Source of the DNA: Streptomyces bluensis
Lineage (GTDB): Bacteria > Actinomycetota > Actinomycetes > Streptomycetales > Streptomycetaceae
Assembly: GCF_014650715.1 (NCBI RefSeq)
Contig: NZ_BMVM01000019.1
Coordinates: 62,001-126,000 of the forward strand
DNA: 64,000 bases
Direction of reading: 5' to 3'
Part shown: positions 1 to 8,732 of the stretch, piece by piece
Numbering within the stretch: position 1 is the first letter of the stretch
Layout of the letters: each line of letters starts with the position of its first letter
The notes under the pieces: model-generated
What the model was told of the DNA's origin: nothing
Seen by the model: the letters and a program-made list of their open reading frames with translations, nothing else
The model's database searches: none
Program-made: the position numbers and the translations under genes

Positions 1-111
1 CAGCGACCAGCCTCGGAGACGGATCCGGGCCGTCGGCTCAGAGGCACACCGTTCGCCGTGTGGTCACCCCTGGCCCTGGGAGTCATCGCCTTGGCGAGTC
101 CGTTCTCCTGA
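1..111 (+). CDS. C-terminal end of an upstream membrane protein (partial)
   Basis: Frame 1 is open from the window edge for 36 codons to TGA at 109-111. The tail contains a hydrophobic stretch (residues about 18-35, FAVWSPLALGVIALASPF) that looks like a final transmembrane helix ending at the C-terminus. The start lies outside the window, so family and function cannot be named. It could be chance, because a short open frame is weak evidence in high-GC DNA. The 112-278 spacer that follows shows nothing recognisable. Confidence 0.35.
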   Translation, partial: QRPASETDPGRRLRGTPFAVWSPLALGVIALASPFS

Positions 112-278
112 CGGCGGCGCGCGGGCCTTCCCCGGCATTCACTGAACCACTCAAGGCGTGTCGCCCGTCACCAACGTCCCCGGACAGCACACCAGGGCCC
201 TTCTGATGGATCTCCGTGGGAGAAGGAGCGGCGCACGTGCATGGCGTCGCGAGGCAGACGGGAGTTTGACGACAGGCC

Positions 279-1874
279 CTAGCGGACGTCGACGAAATCC
301 TCTCGTCCGTAGTCCGCGTAGTGGGTGCTCGGTGTGTCGATGTAGCGCATCTGCCAGGTGCCGTCCTGCTGCGCGGTGAACTTCTTGCTGAAGGTGCCGT
401 CGGTCCGGGTCGTGGCGGTGCCCAGTTGCTTCCAGGTGGCGCCGCTCGTGGAGGGCTTGAAGTAGATGCGGACCGTCTGGCCGGGGAACACCTTCCAGGA
501 AGTACCGCTCTGCTGCATCAGGCCGCCCTTGGCCGTGATCAGCGTGCCCTTGCGCACGCCTTCGGGCGTGACGTCGTCGTTGTAGAGCTGGGTGGACTTG
601 CGGCCGAGCTTGAAGGACGTGCTGGTCAGGCCCGCGTTCGTGTGGCGCAGGCGCCAGTAGCTGCTGGTCGAGCCCTTCTTGGCCGGGGACTGGGTGAAGG
701 TGGCGCCGTACTGCGCGGTGAAGGTGCCGGCATTCGACCAGGTCCGGCCGTCCGTGGAGTGCTCGATGGTGATGGCCGCCGTCGTCCCTGCGGGGTACGA
801 GCCGGCCGTGACGTCCAGTTTGCCGGTGAAGGTCACCTTCCGGTACTTGTCCACACTGGCCTTCAGCGACGAGAACGTGCTCGTCTTCGCAGGCGTGGCG
901 ACCGTGAAGGAGTGCGTCGGCGGCGTGTTGAACCAGCCCGATCCGCTGGGCGCGATCTTCACCGTGCCGCCCTGCTTGACGGTGAACTTGTCGGAGAAGG
1001 TGCCGTCGTCCCGGGTCGGCACCGTCTTCTGGCTGCCGATCGCGATGCTGTGGCCGGGCATCGGCTTCTCCGTACCGTCATCGGCGATACGGGTGAGCCT
1101 GCCCTTCACGGGAACGTCGCTCCCGTACGGGGCGTTGACGGTGCTGAGGGGCGCGTCCACCTTCAGTTTCAGTTCCTGCCTGCGGAACGGCAGGGTGAGC
1201 GTCTCGTCCTCCGCGTCGAAGATGAACTCGACCTGGGTGTCCGTGCTGTACTCGGAGAAGGTCAGGCGCTTGGTGAAGCTCCCCTTGTCGTTCGTCCGCA
1301 GCCAGCCCTCGGAGCCCGTCGCGCGGCTGCGGTAGTAGAGCCCGGCTCCTGCGAACGGCTTGACCTCGTGCGTGTGCGGGTCCTCGGCCACGAGGGTGCC
1401 GGACGCGTTGATGAGGAAGTTGTCGTAGGAGATCCACGGACGGTCGCTGGTGACCGTCAGGTGAGGGTCGAGCGCGTAGTTGAGTTCGCCGTTGTCACGG
1501 TCGACGAGCTCGTCCGACTGGCCCTCCCGGACCACGACGTCCATGGTGTAGACGCCCATCTTGGGGAGTGTGACCGGCTCCGAGAGGAACGTCATGTCCC
1601 AGCAGTCGCTCTCGGGGGCGCACTGGTCGGTGCCGGCGAGCCCGACAGTGGCGAGGACTTGGTCGCTGCCCTTCTGCCGGACACGGATGCTGACGTCCTC
1701 AGGGCGTACGTCGTCGTAGGACTCGTAGACGGCGTGTATCTTGCCGTCCTTCACCTCGGTCGAGGTACGCGACTGGAGGTTGACGTCGACCGCCTGAGCG
1801 GCCGGCGCGGCGATCAGTGTGGAGGCGAAGACCGCGATGGTCGTTGTGCCCACCGCAGCCGTGATCTTTCTCAA
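279..1874 (-). CDS. Secreted beta-sandwich repeat protein, unknown function
   Basis: This 531-aa protein has a classical signal peptide: LRKITAAVG then a hydrophobic core, with an AQA-type cleavage site near residue 28. I chose the TTG at 1874 because a GGGGGA element lies just upstream and the signal peptide begins there; the longer open frame to 1967 adds an Arg-rich, non-signal-like extension. The mature protein is rich in Thr, Ser and Gly and shows repeated Ig-like strand patterns, including GTFSDKF near the middle and GTFSKKF near the end. This suggests several tandem Ig-like domains. There are no catalytic motifs. It is transcribed in the same direction as the CIS locus but lies downstream of it, beyond a 346-bp gap, so a functional link is not shown. 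Confidence 0.75.
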   Translation of the reverse strand: MRKITAAVGTTTIAVFASTLIAAPAAQAVDVNLQSRTSTEVKDGKIHAVYESYDDVRPEDVSIRVRQKGSDQVLATVGLAGTDQCAPESDCWDMTFLSEPVTLPKMGVYTMDVVVREGQSDELVDRDNGELNYALDPHLTVTSDRPWISYDNFLINASGTLVAEDPHTHEVKPFAGAGLYYRSRATGSEGWLRTNDKGSFTKRLTFSEYSTDTQVEFIFDAEDETLTLPFRRQELKLKVDAPLSTVNAPYGSDVPVKGRLTRIADDGTEKPMPGHSIAIGSQKTVPTRDDGTFSDKFTVKQGGTVKIAPSGSGWFNTPPTHSFTVATPAKTSTFSSLKASVDKYRKVTFTGKLDVTAGSYPAGTTAAITIEHSTDGRTWSNAGTFTAQYGATFTQSPAKKGSTSSYWRLRHTNAGLTSTSFKLGRKSTQLYNDDVTPEGVRKGTLITAKGGLMQQSGTSWKVFPGQTVRIYFKPSTSGATWKQLGTATTRTDGTFSKKFTAQQDGTWQMRYIDTPSTHYADYGREDFVDVR

Positions 1875-2052
1875 GGATTCCCCCGTCAGGTGTGTACTTG
1901 TGGATCTACCGCGGCTCTGACTCCTACACCGGCTCAATGGTTGTACACGCGAACGTTGAGGGCTCACCGAAGATGAACGCGCTCACCGAGCCGGCATCAT
2001 CGATGGCGGACGGAGCAGTCCCTCGCCTGCGCCGTCGGCCAACGTCAGCTGA

Positions 2053-2148
2053 AGCGCCGGAGCCGTCGACCTCCGGGTGGCCGCCACAGCCGAACTGCAA
2101 GGGCTGGCCCTCCTGCATCGTGACCGGGACTTCGCGGAGAACGTGCAG
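2053..2148 (+). pseudogene. Remnant of a PIN-domain (VapC-like) toxin C-terminus
   Basis: After an in-frame TGA at 2050-2052 the frame reads VDLRVAATAELQGLALLHRD, then RDF. This matches the last strand-helix-strand of VapC-type PIN domains, which typically read D-x-x-I-A-A-T-A-E-x-x-G-L-x-x-L-H-x-D-x-D-F. The N-terminal two thirds, with the catalytic acidic residues, are absent, so this is at most a decayed fragment. The rest of the 1875-2220 gap shows no other gene. Confidence 0.45.
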
Positions 2149-2220
2149 GGAACACCCCGAATCACCGCGTCGGCACAACGAGACCAGACCTTCTCGGCCA
2201 ACACTCGCGGATGTACTGGG

Positions 2221-3618
2221 TCAGCTTCGCTGGAAGAACTCCACCTCCGCCAGGGCCAGGTGACGGCCCGGGGTCAGGCCGACGGCCGAGCGCAGGACCA
2301 GGCGTACCGTCTTCGCGTCGCTGATCCCGGTGGGGATCGTCTGTGGGCCCGGTTTGTCGCTGAGGGTGAGTTCCTTGTCGTGCCGCCGGCCGTCCTGCGT
2401 CGTCACCTCCAGGTCCAGCTGGAGCGCGCGGGCCTGGCGGGCGTAGTCCTCCGGAGAGGCGGAGGCGCCGTTGGTGATGATCAGGTCGACCAGCCGGAAC
2501 GGCTTGCGGAAGGTGTAGGTCACCGAAGCGCCCGGCGCGGGCGCGCCCCAGTAGCGGTTGTTCAGCCCGTCCGTCGTGTTCGTCGCCGGGTGTCGGGGTA
2601 CCTCGGCGCTCGCCTCGATGTCGACCGGGGTCACCGGTTTGGCCTTGCTCAGCTTGTCCCGGGTGTCCTCGACCAGGGCACGTCCGGCCGGCAGCAACAG
2701 GAGGCCACCCGCGCACAGAGCCACCACCACGGCCAGGATCACCAGGAGCCGCACCGCCCGGCCCGAGCCCGCCCGTACCCGGCGGCGCAGCGGCCACACC
2801 GTCCGCCACCACGGCAGCTGGGCGGGCTTCGCGGCGGGGTTCAGCGCGGTCGCGCAGCGTCGGCAGAACCGGCGGTCCGGCAGGTTGAGCGCGCCGCAGG
2901 CGGGGCAGGGCACCCCCGCCCCTTCGTCCGGCACCGCCGCGGGGCGTACGACGGGGCGCTGGGCCATCGGCTTCGCGGGGCGTACGGGCAGCACAGGGTC
3001 CGGCGTCGGCGCCTCGGGGGTGGGGACGGCCGGGGCCGGAGCACGCGGGGTGGTGGAGGCCGACGGTGCGGCCGGTGTCCCCGGTGGGCGTGCCGCCGTT
3101 CCGGCTGCGGCGGGTCCGGAGTCGGAAGGTCCTGGTGTCGTGGTGGGGGGAACCGCTCCGGGGTGGGGGGTTTCGCCGGCGCTGGTGGTCGAGCGGTGCG
3201 CGGGAGCGGAAGGCCCGGTGCGGACATCGTCGGGTCCGGTCCGGGGCGGAGGGCTCGTGGTCTCCTCCTGGCCGGGGGTGGCGCCGGGACCCCTGTCGTG
3301 TCCGGGGCCCTCGTCGCCGCCGGAGCGTGAGCCCGCGGCGTTCGTCACACCCGCCCCCCTCGCCTCACTGCGGTTCCGGCCCGTCAGCCGGGTGCGCAGC
3401 GACGAGGTGCGGGGAGGCGTGGCGGAGGCGGGCTCGTCCGCCGGGGGAGGTGCCTGTGCCGGAGTGGGGCCCGGCGGGGTGGGATCCGGTGCGGCCGGGG
3501 GCTCCGTGGGCGTGCCGGGGGCCGGTGTGGTGTCCGACCAGCCCAGGTACGCGCCACAGTTGCCGCAGAAGTCGTCCGTGGGGCCGTTGGACGCCCCGCA
3601 CGAGGGGCACGCGCGCAT
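2221..3618 (-). CDS. Double zinc-ribbon, single-TM, glycan-binding membrane protein of the CIS locus (CisA-type candidate)
   Basis: The protein is 465 aa from the ATG at 3618, which has GGGAGGTGA upstream; the longer frame to 3795 runs into the previous gene. Domain order: a zinc ribbon with C4, C7, C18 and C21; a roughly 215-residue Pro/Thr/Ala-rich linker; a second zinc ribbon starting at residue 238 (CPACG...CRRC); basic residues; one TM helix at about 290-311; and a C-terminal beta-sandwich (about 335-463) resembling the NADase-type glycan-binding/discoidin fold (N-N-R-Y-W-G, EVEFFQ). It is the last gene of the CIS operon, 4 nt after the tail protein I gene. Streptomyces CIS loci are known to encode a membrane protein (CisA) needed for particles to fire at the membrane. 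Assigning this gene to that role rests on position and topology, not on alignment. Confidence 0.7.
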   Translation of the reverse strand: MRACPSCGASNGPTDDFCGNCGAYLGWSDTTPAPGTPTEPPAAPDPTPPGPTPAQAPPPADEPASATPPRTSSLRTRLTGRNRSEARGAGVTNAAGSRSGGDEGPGHDRGPGATPGQEETTSPPPRTGPDDVRTGPSAPAHRSTTSAGETPHPGAVPPTTTPGPSDSGPAAAGTAARPPGTPAAPSASTTPRAPAPAVPTPEAPTPDPVLPVRPAKPMAQRPVVRPAAVPDEGAGVPCPACGALNLPDRRFCRRCATALNPAAKPAQLPWWRTVWPLRRRVRAGSGRAVRLLVILAVVVALCAGGLLLLPAGRALVEDTRDKLSKAKPVTPVDIEASAEVPRHPATNTTDGLNNRYWGAPAPGASVTYTFRKPFRLVDLIITNGASASPEDYARQARALQLDLEVTTQDGRRHDKELTLSDKPGPQTIPTGISDAKTVRLVLRSAVGLTPGRHLALAEVEFFQRS

Positions 3619-3622
3619 GACG

Positions 3623-4186
3623 TCACCTCCCTTCGTCGGCGGGCGGGCCGGGCAGGACCTCCACCCGGCAGACGGTGTGCACCGGGCACATGGCCCGGAC
3701 GATCTCGCGGACCTTGTCCGGGTCCACCCGTGTCCCGCGGCCCGGCCACACCCGGACCAGGGGCCCGGCGGGGGGCTCCGGCGGCAGGTCGGCACCGGAG
3801 ATGTTCGACCACGCCGCGCCGCCGTCCTCGGTCACCTCGGCGTGCACTCCGAGCGCGAGCCGCAGGCCCTCGACCAGGCCACGCCTGGTACCGCGCCAAC
3901 GGTGCAACTCCACCGCGCGGACGACCGCCTCGCGGCGCAGTTCCTCGGGCCACTGCCGGTCGTCGGCTGCACCCACCCAGGACGCCAGCCAGGCCAGGAA
4001 GTCGGTCGGGGCCACCCTGGGGTCGAGGTAGGCGGGCAGGTTGTCCAGGGTCGCGAACACCGGGGCGAGAACGGTGTCGAGGCCGGCGGTGAACCGCTGC
4101 GCGAAGTCGTCGGCGGCGTACAGGGCGGGCAGTTGCCCGCCGATCGGGTACCTGCTCGGCAGACCGGGTACGGCGGCGCGGCTCAT
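3623..4186 (-). CDS. Phage tail protein I-like CIS baseplate component
   Basis: This 187-aa protein begins MSRAAVPGLPSRYPIGGQLP and carries the features of the phage tail protein I (P2 gpI) family as found in CIS loci: LPALY, DFLAWLASWVGAADD near residues 50-65, and HRWRGTRRGLVEGL in the middle. In contractile tails this family sits at the baseplate periphery, next to the gpJ/gp6 wedge. Its ATG overlaps the stop of the gpJ-like gene in an ATGA. The longer frame to 4405 is the antiparallel reading of that gene and is rejected. No fibre gene follows, although in phages gpI is usually followed by the fibre gene. Confidence 0.85.
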   Translation of the reverse strand: MSRAAVPGLPSRYPIGGQLPALYAADDFAQRFTAGLDTVLAPVFATLDNLPAYLDPRVAPTDFLAWLASWVGAADDRQWPEELRREAVVRAVELHRWRGTRRGLVEGLRLALGVHAEVTEDGGAAWSNISGADLPPEPPAGPLVRVWPGRGTRVDPDKVREIVRAMCPVHTVCRVEVLPGPPADEGR

Positions 4187-6153
4187 CCTCGTACCTCCGG
4201 CTCCACGGCCGTGACGACCACCTGGTGCTGGTAGGAGAAGACCAGGGCGCCCGGGGCCACGTCGATGCGGTCCGTCGGCGCTCCGCGCCGACCGGTGATC
4301 GGGTCGGCGGGGAAGAGGCGGATCTCCTCCACCAGGGCGTTGCCGGTGGCGCGTTGCAGGACGCCGAAGACATCGCCGTACTGCACCGGCCGCCCGAACG
4401 GCCACCCGGTGCCGTCCGGACCGCCGACCAGCGGGTTGAGGTGCCGGAACAGCGCGGCGAGCGCCGCGTCGCGCACCCGGTCGGAGTCGCCCGGCGCCGT
4501 CGCGAGCCGGGCCACCACGGTGACGCCTTGGTAGACCGGCGGCTCCACCACCAGGCGGGTGCCGATCAGGCGCCGCTCGTCGAGGCCGGCGGTGATCGCT
4601 TCGAGGACCTGGTCGGAGGGGATCAGCTGCTCGAAGCGGAGCCGGTCGTCGCCCTCGTCGGCCACCGCGTCCGGCACCACCAGGACCCGTACCGCGCCCG
4701 CGCCACGCCCACCGTCCGCGGCCGGCAGACAGCGGACCCGGCGCACCGAGGGCGCCGCCTGGCGACTGATGATCTCGTAGTCCTCGGCGGTCACCGCGCG
4801 CTCCTGCATCCGCAGCGCCTGAGGTGCCCGCAGCTTGGCGTTCTCGACGGTCTCACCGGCGACGCCGCCGCGCGCCGCCTCCCGGTTGGTGACCCGGGCG
4901 ACGTACGGAACGGAGCTGCGCAGCACGGAGATCGCCCCGCGGGCGACGTTGCCGGCCGGGCCGCCGCCGGTGCGGTAGCGGGCCACCCGCACCTGGGCGC
5001 CCTTGGGCGGCACGGCGCCGCACTGCCGCAGCGTGCCGTCCGGCTCGCGCAGCGCCGGGGGGAAGGTGAACTCGCCGGTGGTGGCGTCCACCCGGACGTG
5101 CCGGTCGGCGGGGCCGGAGCGGCCGAAGTGCTCGACCACGTCCCAGCGTTGCCATCCGTCGGCCGAGGACACCTCCACGGCCGGGGGTTCGGCGTCGAGG
5201 AGGACGGGCGGGCGGCCGAGCCGGAACGTCTGCCCCGCGACGCCCTCCGAGGTGCCGAGCGGTACGTCCGTCACCGTCTCGGCGTGTTCGACGGACATGG
5301 TGCCGCCCACGGTGAACACCGCCGCCTCGCGTACCGTCGGGGACTCCGAGTAGAACGGCTGGCCCGGTTCCGCCTCGGTGACGCGGCAGCGCAGCCAGCC
5401 GGCCCGCGTCCCGCCGATCACCGACGCCGTGTGCCCGGCCGGTACGTACACGATGACCTCGCCGGGCCGGTTCAGCCCGCCGGTGGAGTCCGTGCCGGTC
5501 TCGCACACCCGCCAGCCGCCGCCGTCCCACGCCTCCCATACGAGCGGGGGCTGGCGCGGGTCCACGCCCACGCCCTCCACACGGCTGTCCAGGCGCACCG
5601 CGACGATGCAGTGGGGCACGGCTGTCGGCAGGCCGAACAGCAGCGCGTCGCCCGGTTCCGGAGCGGCCTGGAAGCAGGGGATGTCGCGGCCTTCGGCGAG
5701 CGTCCCGGTCCGGTCGGTCTGTTCACCGGACCGGTACGCGGTCACCAGGCGCGTCAACTCGCTGGGCAGGATGTTGAGTTGCCCCGTGGTCGTGAACACC
5801 ACGGCCTCGTCGTTCTCGCCGCCCGCGGTGGTCACCTCGGTGCCCGCGGGCAACGCCACCGTGTCGGGCTGAGGCGCCGACAGCCAGAAGTCGACCTCGG
5901 CCACGGCGGCAGCCGGCGGGAACAGGCGGATGCCCAGCAGGTCGAGGAAGGCGGTGTAGTTCTTGTCCGGGACGCGGTTCAGCCGGTAAAGCAGCTGGTC
6001 CACGAGGTAGGCGAACGTCTCGATCAGAGTGACGCCCGGGTCGGAGACGTTGTGGTCGGTCCACTCCGGGGCGCGCTGCTGCACGTACCGCTTCGCCTCG
6101 TCGACGAGTTGCTGGAACCGCCGGTCGTCCAGGTTCGGGGAGGGCAGGGCCAT
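4183..6153 (-). CDS. Putative baseplate assembly protein (gpJ/gp6-like, Afp11-type)
   Basis: This is a 656-aa wedge-type baseplate protein starting MALPSPNLDDRRFQQLVDEA. The N-terminus has the family signature (PEWTDHNVSDPGVTLIETFA, then a D-Q-L-L-Y-R-L-N motif). The C-terminal half reads A-V-T-A-E-D-Y-E-I-I, as in the TIGR02243-like baseplate family. In contractile machines this protein forms the iris or ring of the baseplate that links hub to sheath. It overlaps gp25 by one base (TGATG) and the tail protein I gene by four bases (ATGA), so the three are probably translationally coupled. The frame extending to 6330 runs into the gp25 coding sequence and is not used. Confidence 0.9.
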   Translation of the reverse strand: MALPSPNLDDRRFQQLVDEAKRYVQQRAPEWTDHNVSDPGVTLIETFAYLVDQLLYRLNRVPDKNYTAFLDLLGIRLFPPAAAVAEVDFWLSAPQPDTVALPAGTEVTTAGGENDEAVVFTTTGQLNILPSELTRLVTAYRSGEQTDRTGTLAEGRDIPCFQAAPEPGDALLFGLPTAVPHCIVAVRLDSRVEGVGVDPRQPPLVWEAWDGGGWRVCETGTDSTGGLNRPGEVIVYVPAGHTASVIGGTRAGWLRCRVTEAEPGQPFYSESPTVREAAVFTVGGTMSVEHAETVTDVPLGTSEGVAGQTFRLGRPPVLLDAEPPAVEVSSADGWQRWDVVEHFGRSGPADRHVRVDATTGEFTFPPALREPDGTLRQCGAVPPKGAQVRVARYRTGGGPAGNVARGAISVLRSSVPYVARVTNREAARGGVAGETVENAKLRAPQALRMQERAVTAEDYEIISRQAAPSVRRVRCLPAADGGRGAGAVRVLVVPDAVADEGDDRLRFEQLIPSDQVLEAITAGLDERRLIGTRLVVEPPVYQGVTVVARLATAPGDSDRVRDAALAALFRHLNPLVGGPDGTGWPFGRPVQYGDVFGVLQRATGNALVEEIRLFPADPITGRRGAPTDRIDVAPGALVFSYQHQVVVTAVEPEVRG

Positions 6154-6575
6154 CAGTCCGCGACCACATCCTCGGCCCCCTCCTCGGAGGGGATCGTGTA
6201 GAAGGGAAAGACCAGGTTGCGCCGGTCGTTGGTGGAGCGCACGGTGTAGTGCACGTCGATGTAGAGGGTGCCGTCCTCCACGGTGTCGAAGGCGACCACC
6301 ACGTCGTCCACCGCGACGCGCGGCTCCCACCGTTCGAGGGCCTCGCGTACCTGCTGCGCGATGCGTCCGGCGGTGGCGCCGTCGCCGGGGGCGAAGACGT
6401 AGTCGTGGATGCCGCAGCCGAACTCGGGGCGCATCGGGCGTTCGCCGGGCGCGGTGCCGAGCACGAGGCGGATGGCCTCCTCGATCTCCCGCTCCCGTTC
6501 GACCATGGCGATCCCGCCGGTCGGCCCGACCCGCAGCGGGAACGCCCAGCCGCGCCCGATGAACCGCTCGCTCAT
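6153..6575 (-). CDS. gp25/GPW-family baseplate wedge protein (Afp9-like)
   Basis: This 140-aa protein starts MSERFIGRGWAFPLRV. It contains the GPW/gp25 core E-R-E-I-E-E-A-I-R-L-V-L-x-T-x-P-G-E-R-x-M-x-P-E-F-G-C-G, with the conserved EFGCGIHDYVF patch around residues 50-60. In T4, gp25 nucleates sheath polymerisation and ties the baseplate to the first sheath ring; the same role is expected here. One-base overlaps with the PAAR gene upstream and the wedge gene downstream show a compact baseplate block. Confidence 0.92.
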   Translation of the reverse strand: MSERFIGRGWAFPLRVGPTGGIAMVEREREIEEAIRLVLGTAPGERPMRPEFGCGIHDYVFAPGDGATAGRIAQQVREALERWEPRVAVDDVVVAFDTVEDGTLYIDVHYTVRSTNDRRNLVFPFYTIPSEEGAEDVVAD

Positions 6576-6883
6576 CACACGCCCCCGATCAGGACGTTGG
6601 GGGCGCCGGTGAGGATCATCGCGCCGCACGCGGTCCGGTCGCGCGCCCGCGCGGCCGGCACCCCGCCGATCAGGACCGTGGCCGCGGCCGGGCTGGGCAG
6701 GATCACGTTGGCGGGGCCCGTGGCCGCGTGCGGTGGCATCGGGCAGGTGTGCAGGCTGCCCACGACGGCGGCGGGGCGGCCGCCGATCAGGACGGTCGCC
6801 ACCCGCACGGCGGCGCCGGGCGGCGGGGTGGCGATCACCCCGCCGTGGTCGGTGGGGTCACCGGTACGGGCTGCGGCCGGCAT
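6575..6883 (-). CDS. PAAR-domain spike tip protein (Afp10-like)
   Basis: The protein is 102 aa, with GAGGAG just upstream of its ATG. It shows PAAR-type features: an early GDPTDHGG, repeated V-L-I-G-G segments (residues about 31-35, 71-75 and 97-101), P-A-A-V or P-A-A-R turns, and H-T-C-P followed later by a Cys, which could complete a metal site. PAAR proteins cap the VgrG spike as a sharp cone and may carry effectors. No extension domain is fused here. It follows the spike gene after 25 nt. Confidence 0.9.
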   Translation of the reverse strand: MPAAARTGDPTDHGGVIATPPPGAAVRVATVLIGGRPAAVVGSLHTCPMPPHAATGPANVILPSPAAATVLIGGVPAARARDRTACGAMILTGAPNVLIGGV

Positions 6884-6908
6884 ACGTTGCTCCTCAGGAG
6901 AGTCGGGG

Positions 6909-8732
6909 TCAGTTGATCCGGATGAGCTTGGCTTTCAGGACACCCAGGAGGCCGCCGTCGACGGTGACGTCCGAGCTGCCGTTGACGCTCACCGAACGGC
7001 CGCCGATCTTCACCCCGACCCTGCCTTGGATGTCCACGTTCCGGCCCGACACGCTCACGTTGCCCCGTCCCGCGTCCAGGGTGATGCCCGTCCTGTCGAG
7101 CAGGACGGAGGTGAGCGGTTGCCGGCCCCTGGCGTACACCGTCAGCTCGATCCGGTCCCGCCGGTCGTCCAGGAACACTTCGAGGCGCTCGTCACCGGTC
7201 ATCAGCCGCACCCCGGAGCGACCCGGCGCCCTCGCGTCCAGCAGTTCCACCCGGTGCCCCGAACGCGACACTACGGAGCGGCGGTTGACCTTCCCGGTGG
7301 TCCCGTCGATCAGCGGGACGTCGTGGGGCGAGGGCTTGTCGACGCCGTTGTAGAGCCCTCCGATGACGTACGGGCTGTCCAGCAGGCCCTGTTCGAAGCC
7401 CACCAGGACCTCGTCGTTGACCTCGGGGCTCACCACGCCTCCGCCGCCCCTGCCGCCCCACTGCACGGTGCGCACCCAGTCGGTGGTGTACGTGTCGTCC
7501 AGCCAGGGGAACTTCAGCTTCACGGCACCGCTCTCGGCGCCGCCCGGCTCGCGTACGTCCGTCACCACGCCGATCGCCAGCCCCGGCATGCGCGGGCCGC
7601 GGCTGGGCGCGTCGGCGCCGGTCACCAGGCCGGTCAGGGAGCGGTCCGGGGTGGCGCTCACCCACACCGTCGTCCGGTATCCGCCGTGCGGCTCCAGGAC
7701 GTGCTGCACCGCCGTCGCCGTGTACTTGCCCGAGAACGCCGGCCCGACGTTGCCGAGCGCCACCGGTTTGCCCGCCCGCAGCCGGGGGTTGCCCTCGGCC
7801 ACCGCCTCCAACTCCCCGAAACCGGCGCTCACCTGCGCGGCCGTCGCGTCCGCGACCGCCGTCGTCTCCGCCTGGGTGCGGTACGGGGTGTCCGTGACGG
7901 TCAGCTTCGCCGGCTTCCCGAACCGGGCGGCGAACGCCGGGCTCAGACCCGGCACCACCGTGTCACTGGTCACCGACGGCTGCCGGGCCACCAGCGGCCG
8001 CTTCGTGGTGACGTCCCAGCCGCGCACCTCCACCTGCGAGGCGCCGTCCGCGGCCGACAGCGAGGCCCGCAGCGCCAGCAGGTTGCGCCCGTACTCCAGC
8101 ACCATCGGGTTCCGGGTGGCCGAGGTCGACGGCGCGGGCGCCCCGGACGCCTTCTGCGGCTTGGTGAACTGGAGCAGCCCCTTGTCGTCGACGCGCACCT
8201 GCGCGCCGCTCTCGGCCGCCAGGTACTGCAGGAAGTCCCAGTCGGACACGTTCGCCTGCGAGAGCTGCTTGTACGTGACCGGGGCGGCCTCCACGGTCCC
8301 GCAGGCCAGCCCTGCCCCGGCGGCCACCTTGCGGACGATCGCCGCCGCCGTCATGTTCCGGTACGCCACCACCTTCCGGCCGCGCTGGAGGCGGTGTGCC
8401 GTGGAGTAGGCGCGCACCACCGTGAACGAGCCCGTGCGGTCCCGGTCCACCTCCAGGGCGGTCACCTCGCCGTTGAACAGCCGCTCGCGGGCCTGCCCGG
8501 CCACGGTCACCACGGACACCCGGAGCGGGGTGCCGATGGTGATGCCGGTCGCCCTCAGGAACTCGTGGTCGGGGTCGCGGAAGGTGAGCACCGCCGCGTC
8601 CGGCAGACCCACGTTCTCGTCCACCACGCAGCTCACCAGCTGGGCGGCCCAGACGGGCGGAAGTTCGCCAGGTGTCTCCACGACGGGATCCGCCGCGAAC
8701 GACCGGCCGCCCCGCTCTCCGGGTGTGGTCAT
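6909..8732 (-). CDS. VgrG/gpD-like central spike protein (Afp8-like)
   Basis: The protein is 607 aa. The N-terminal part resembles the phage late-control gpD fold. A central OB-fold segment reads A-I-G-V-V-T-D-V-R-E-P, then V-K-L-K-F-P-W-L-D-D-T-Y, then Y-V-I-G-G-L-Y-N-G-V-D-K-P. The C-terminal 100 residues are repetitive short strands ending in a V-S-V-x-G-x-N-V/S-D pattern typical of the trimeric beta-helix spike. It should form the trimeric puncturing device at the end of the inner tube. Its ATG overlaps the LysM gene stop by four bases. Confidence 0.92.
   Translation of the reverse strand: MTTPGERGGRSFAADPVVETPGELPPVWAAQLVSCVVDENVGLPDAAVLTFRDPDHEFLRATGITIGTPLRVSVVTVAGQARERLFNGEVTALEVDRDRTGSFTVVRAYSTAHRLQRGRKVVAYRNMTAAAIVRKVAAGAGLACGTVEAAPVTYKQLSQANVSDWDFLQYLAAESGAQVRVDDKGLLQFTKPQKASGAPAPSTSATRNPMVLEYGRNLLALRASLSAADGASQVEVRGWDVTTKRPLVARQPSVTSDTVVPGLSPAFAARFGKPAKLTVTDTPYRTQAETTAVADATAAQVSAGFGELEAVAEGNPRLRAGKPVALGNVGPAFSGKYTATAVQHVLEPHGGYRTTVWVSATPDRSLTGLVTGADAPSRGPRMPGLAIGVVTDVREPGGAESGAVKLKFPWLDDTYTTDWVRTVQWGGRGGGGVVSPEVNDEVLVGFEQGLLDSPYVIGGLYNGVDKPSPHDVPLIDGTTGKVNRRSVVSRSGHRVELLDARAPGRSGVRLMTGDERLEVFLDDRRDRIELTVYARGRQPLTSVLLDRTGITLDAGRGNVSVSGRNVDIQGRVGVKIGGRSVSVNGSSDVTVDGGLLGVLKAKLIRIN

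Noticed and set aside
321..1976. 551-aa open frame on the plus strand
   Set aside because: It is antisense to the secreted beta-sandwich protein, has the composition of a high-GC shadow frame and shows no domain or signal features.
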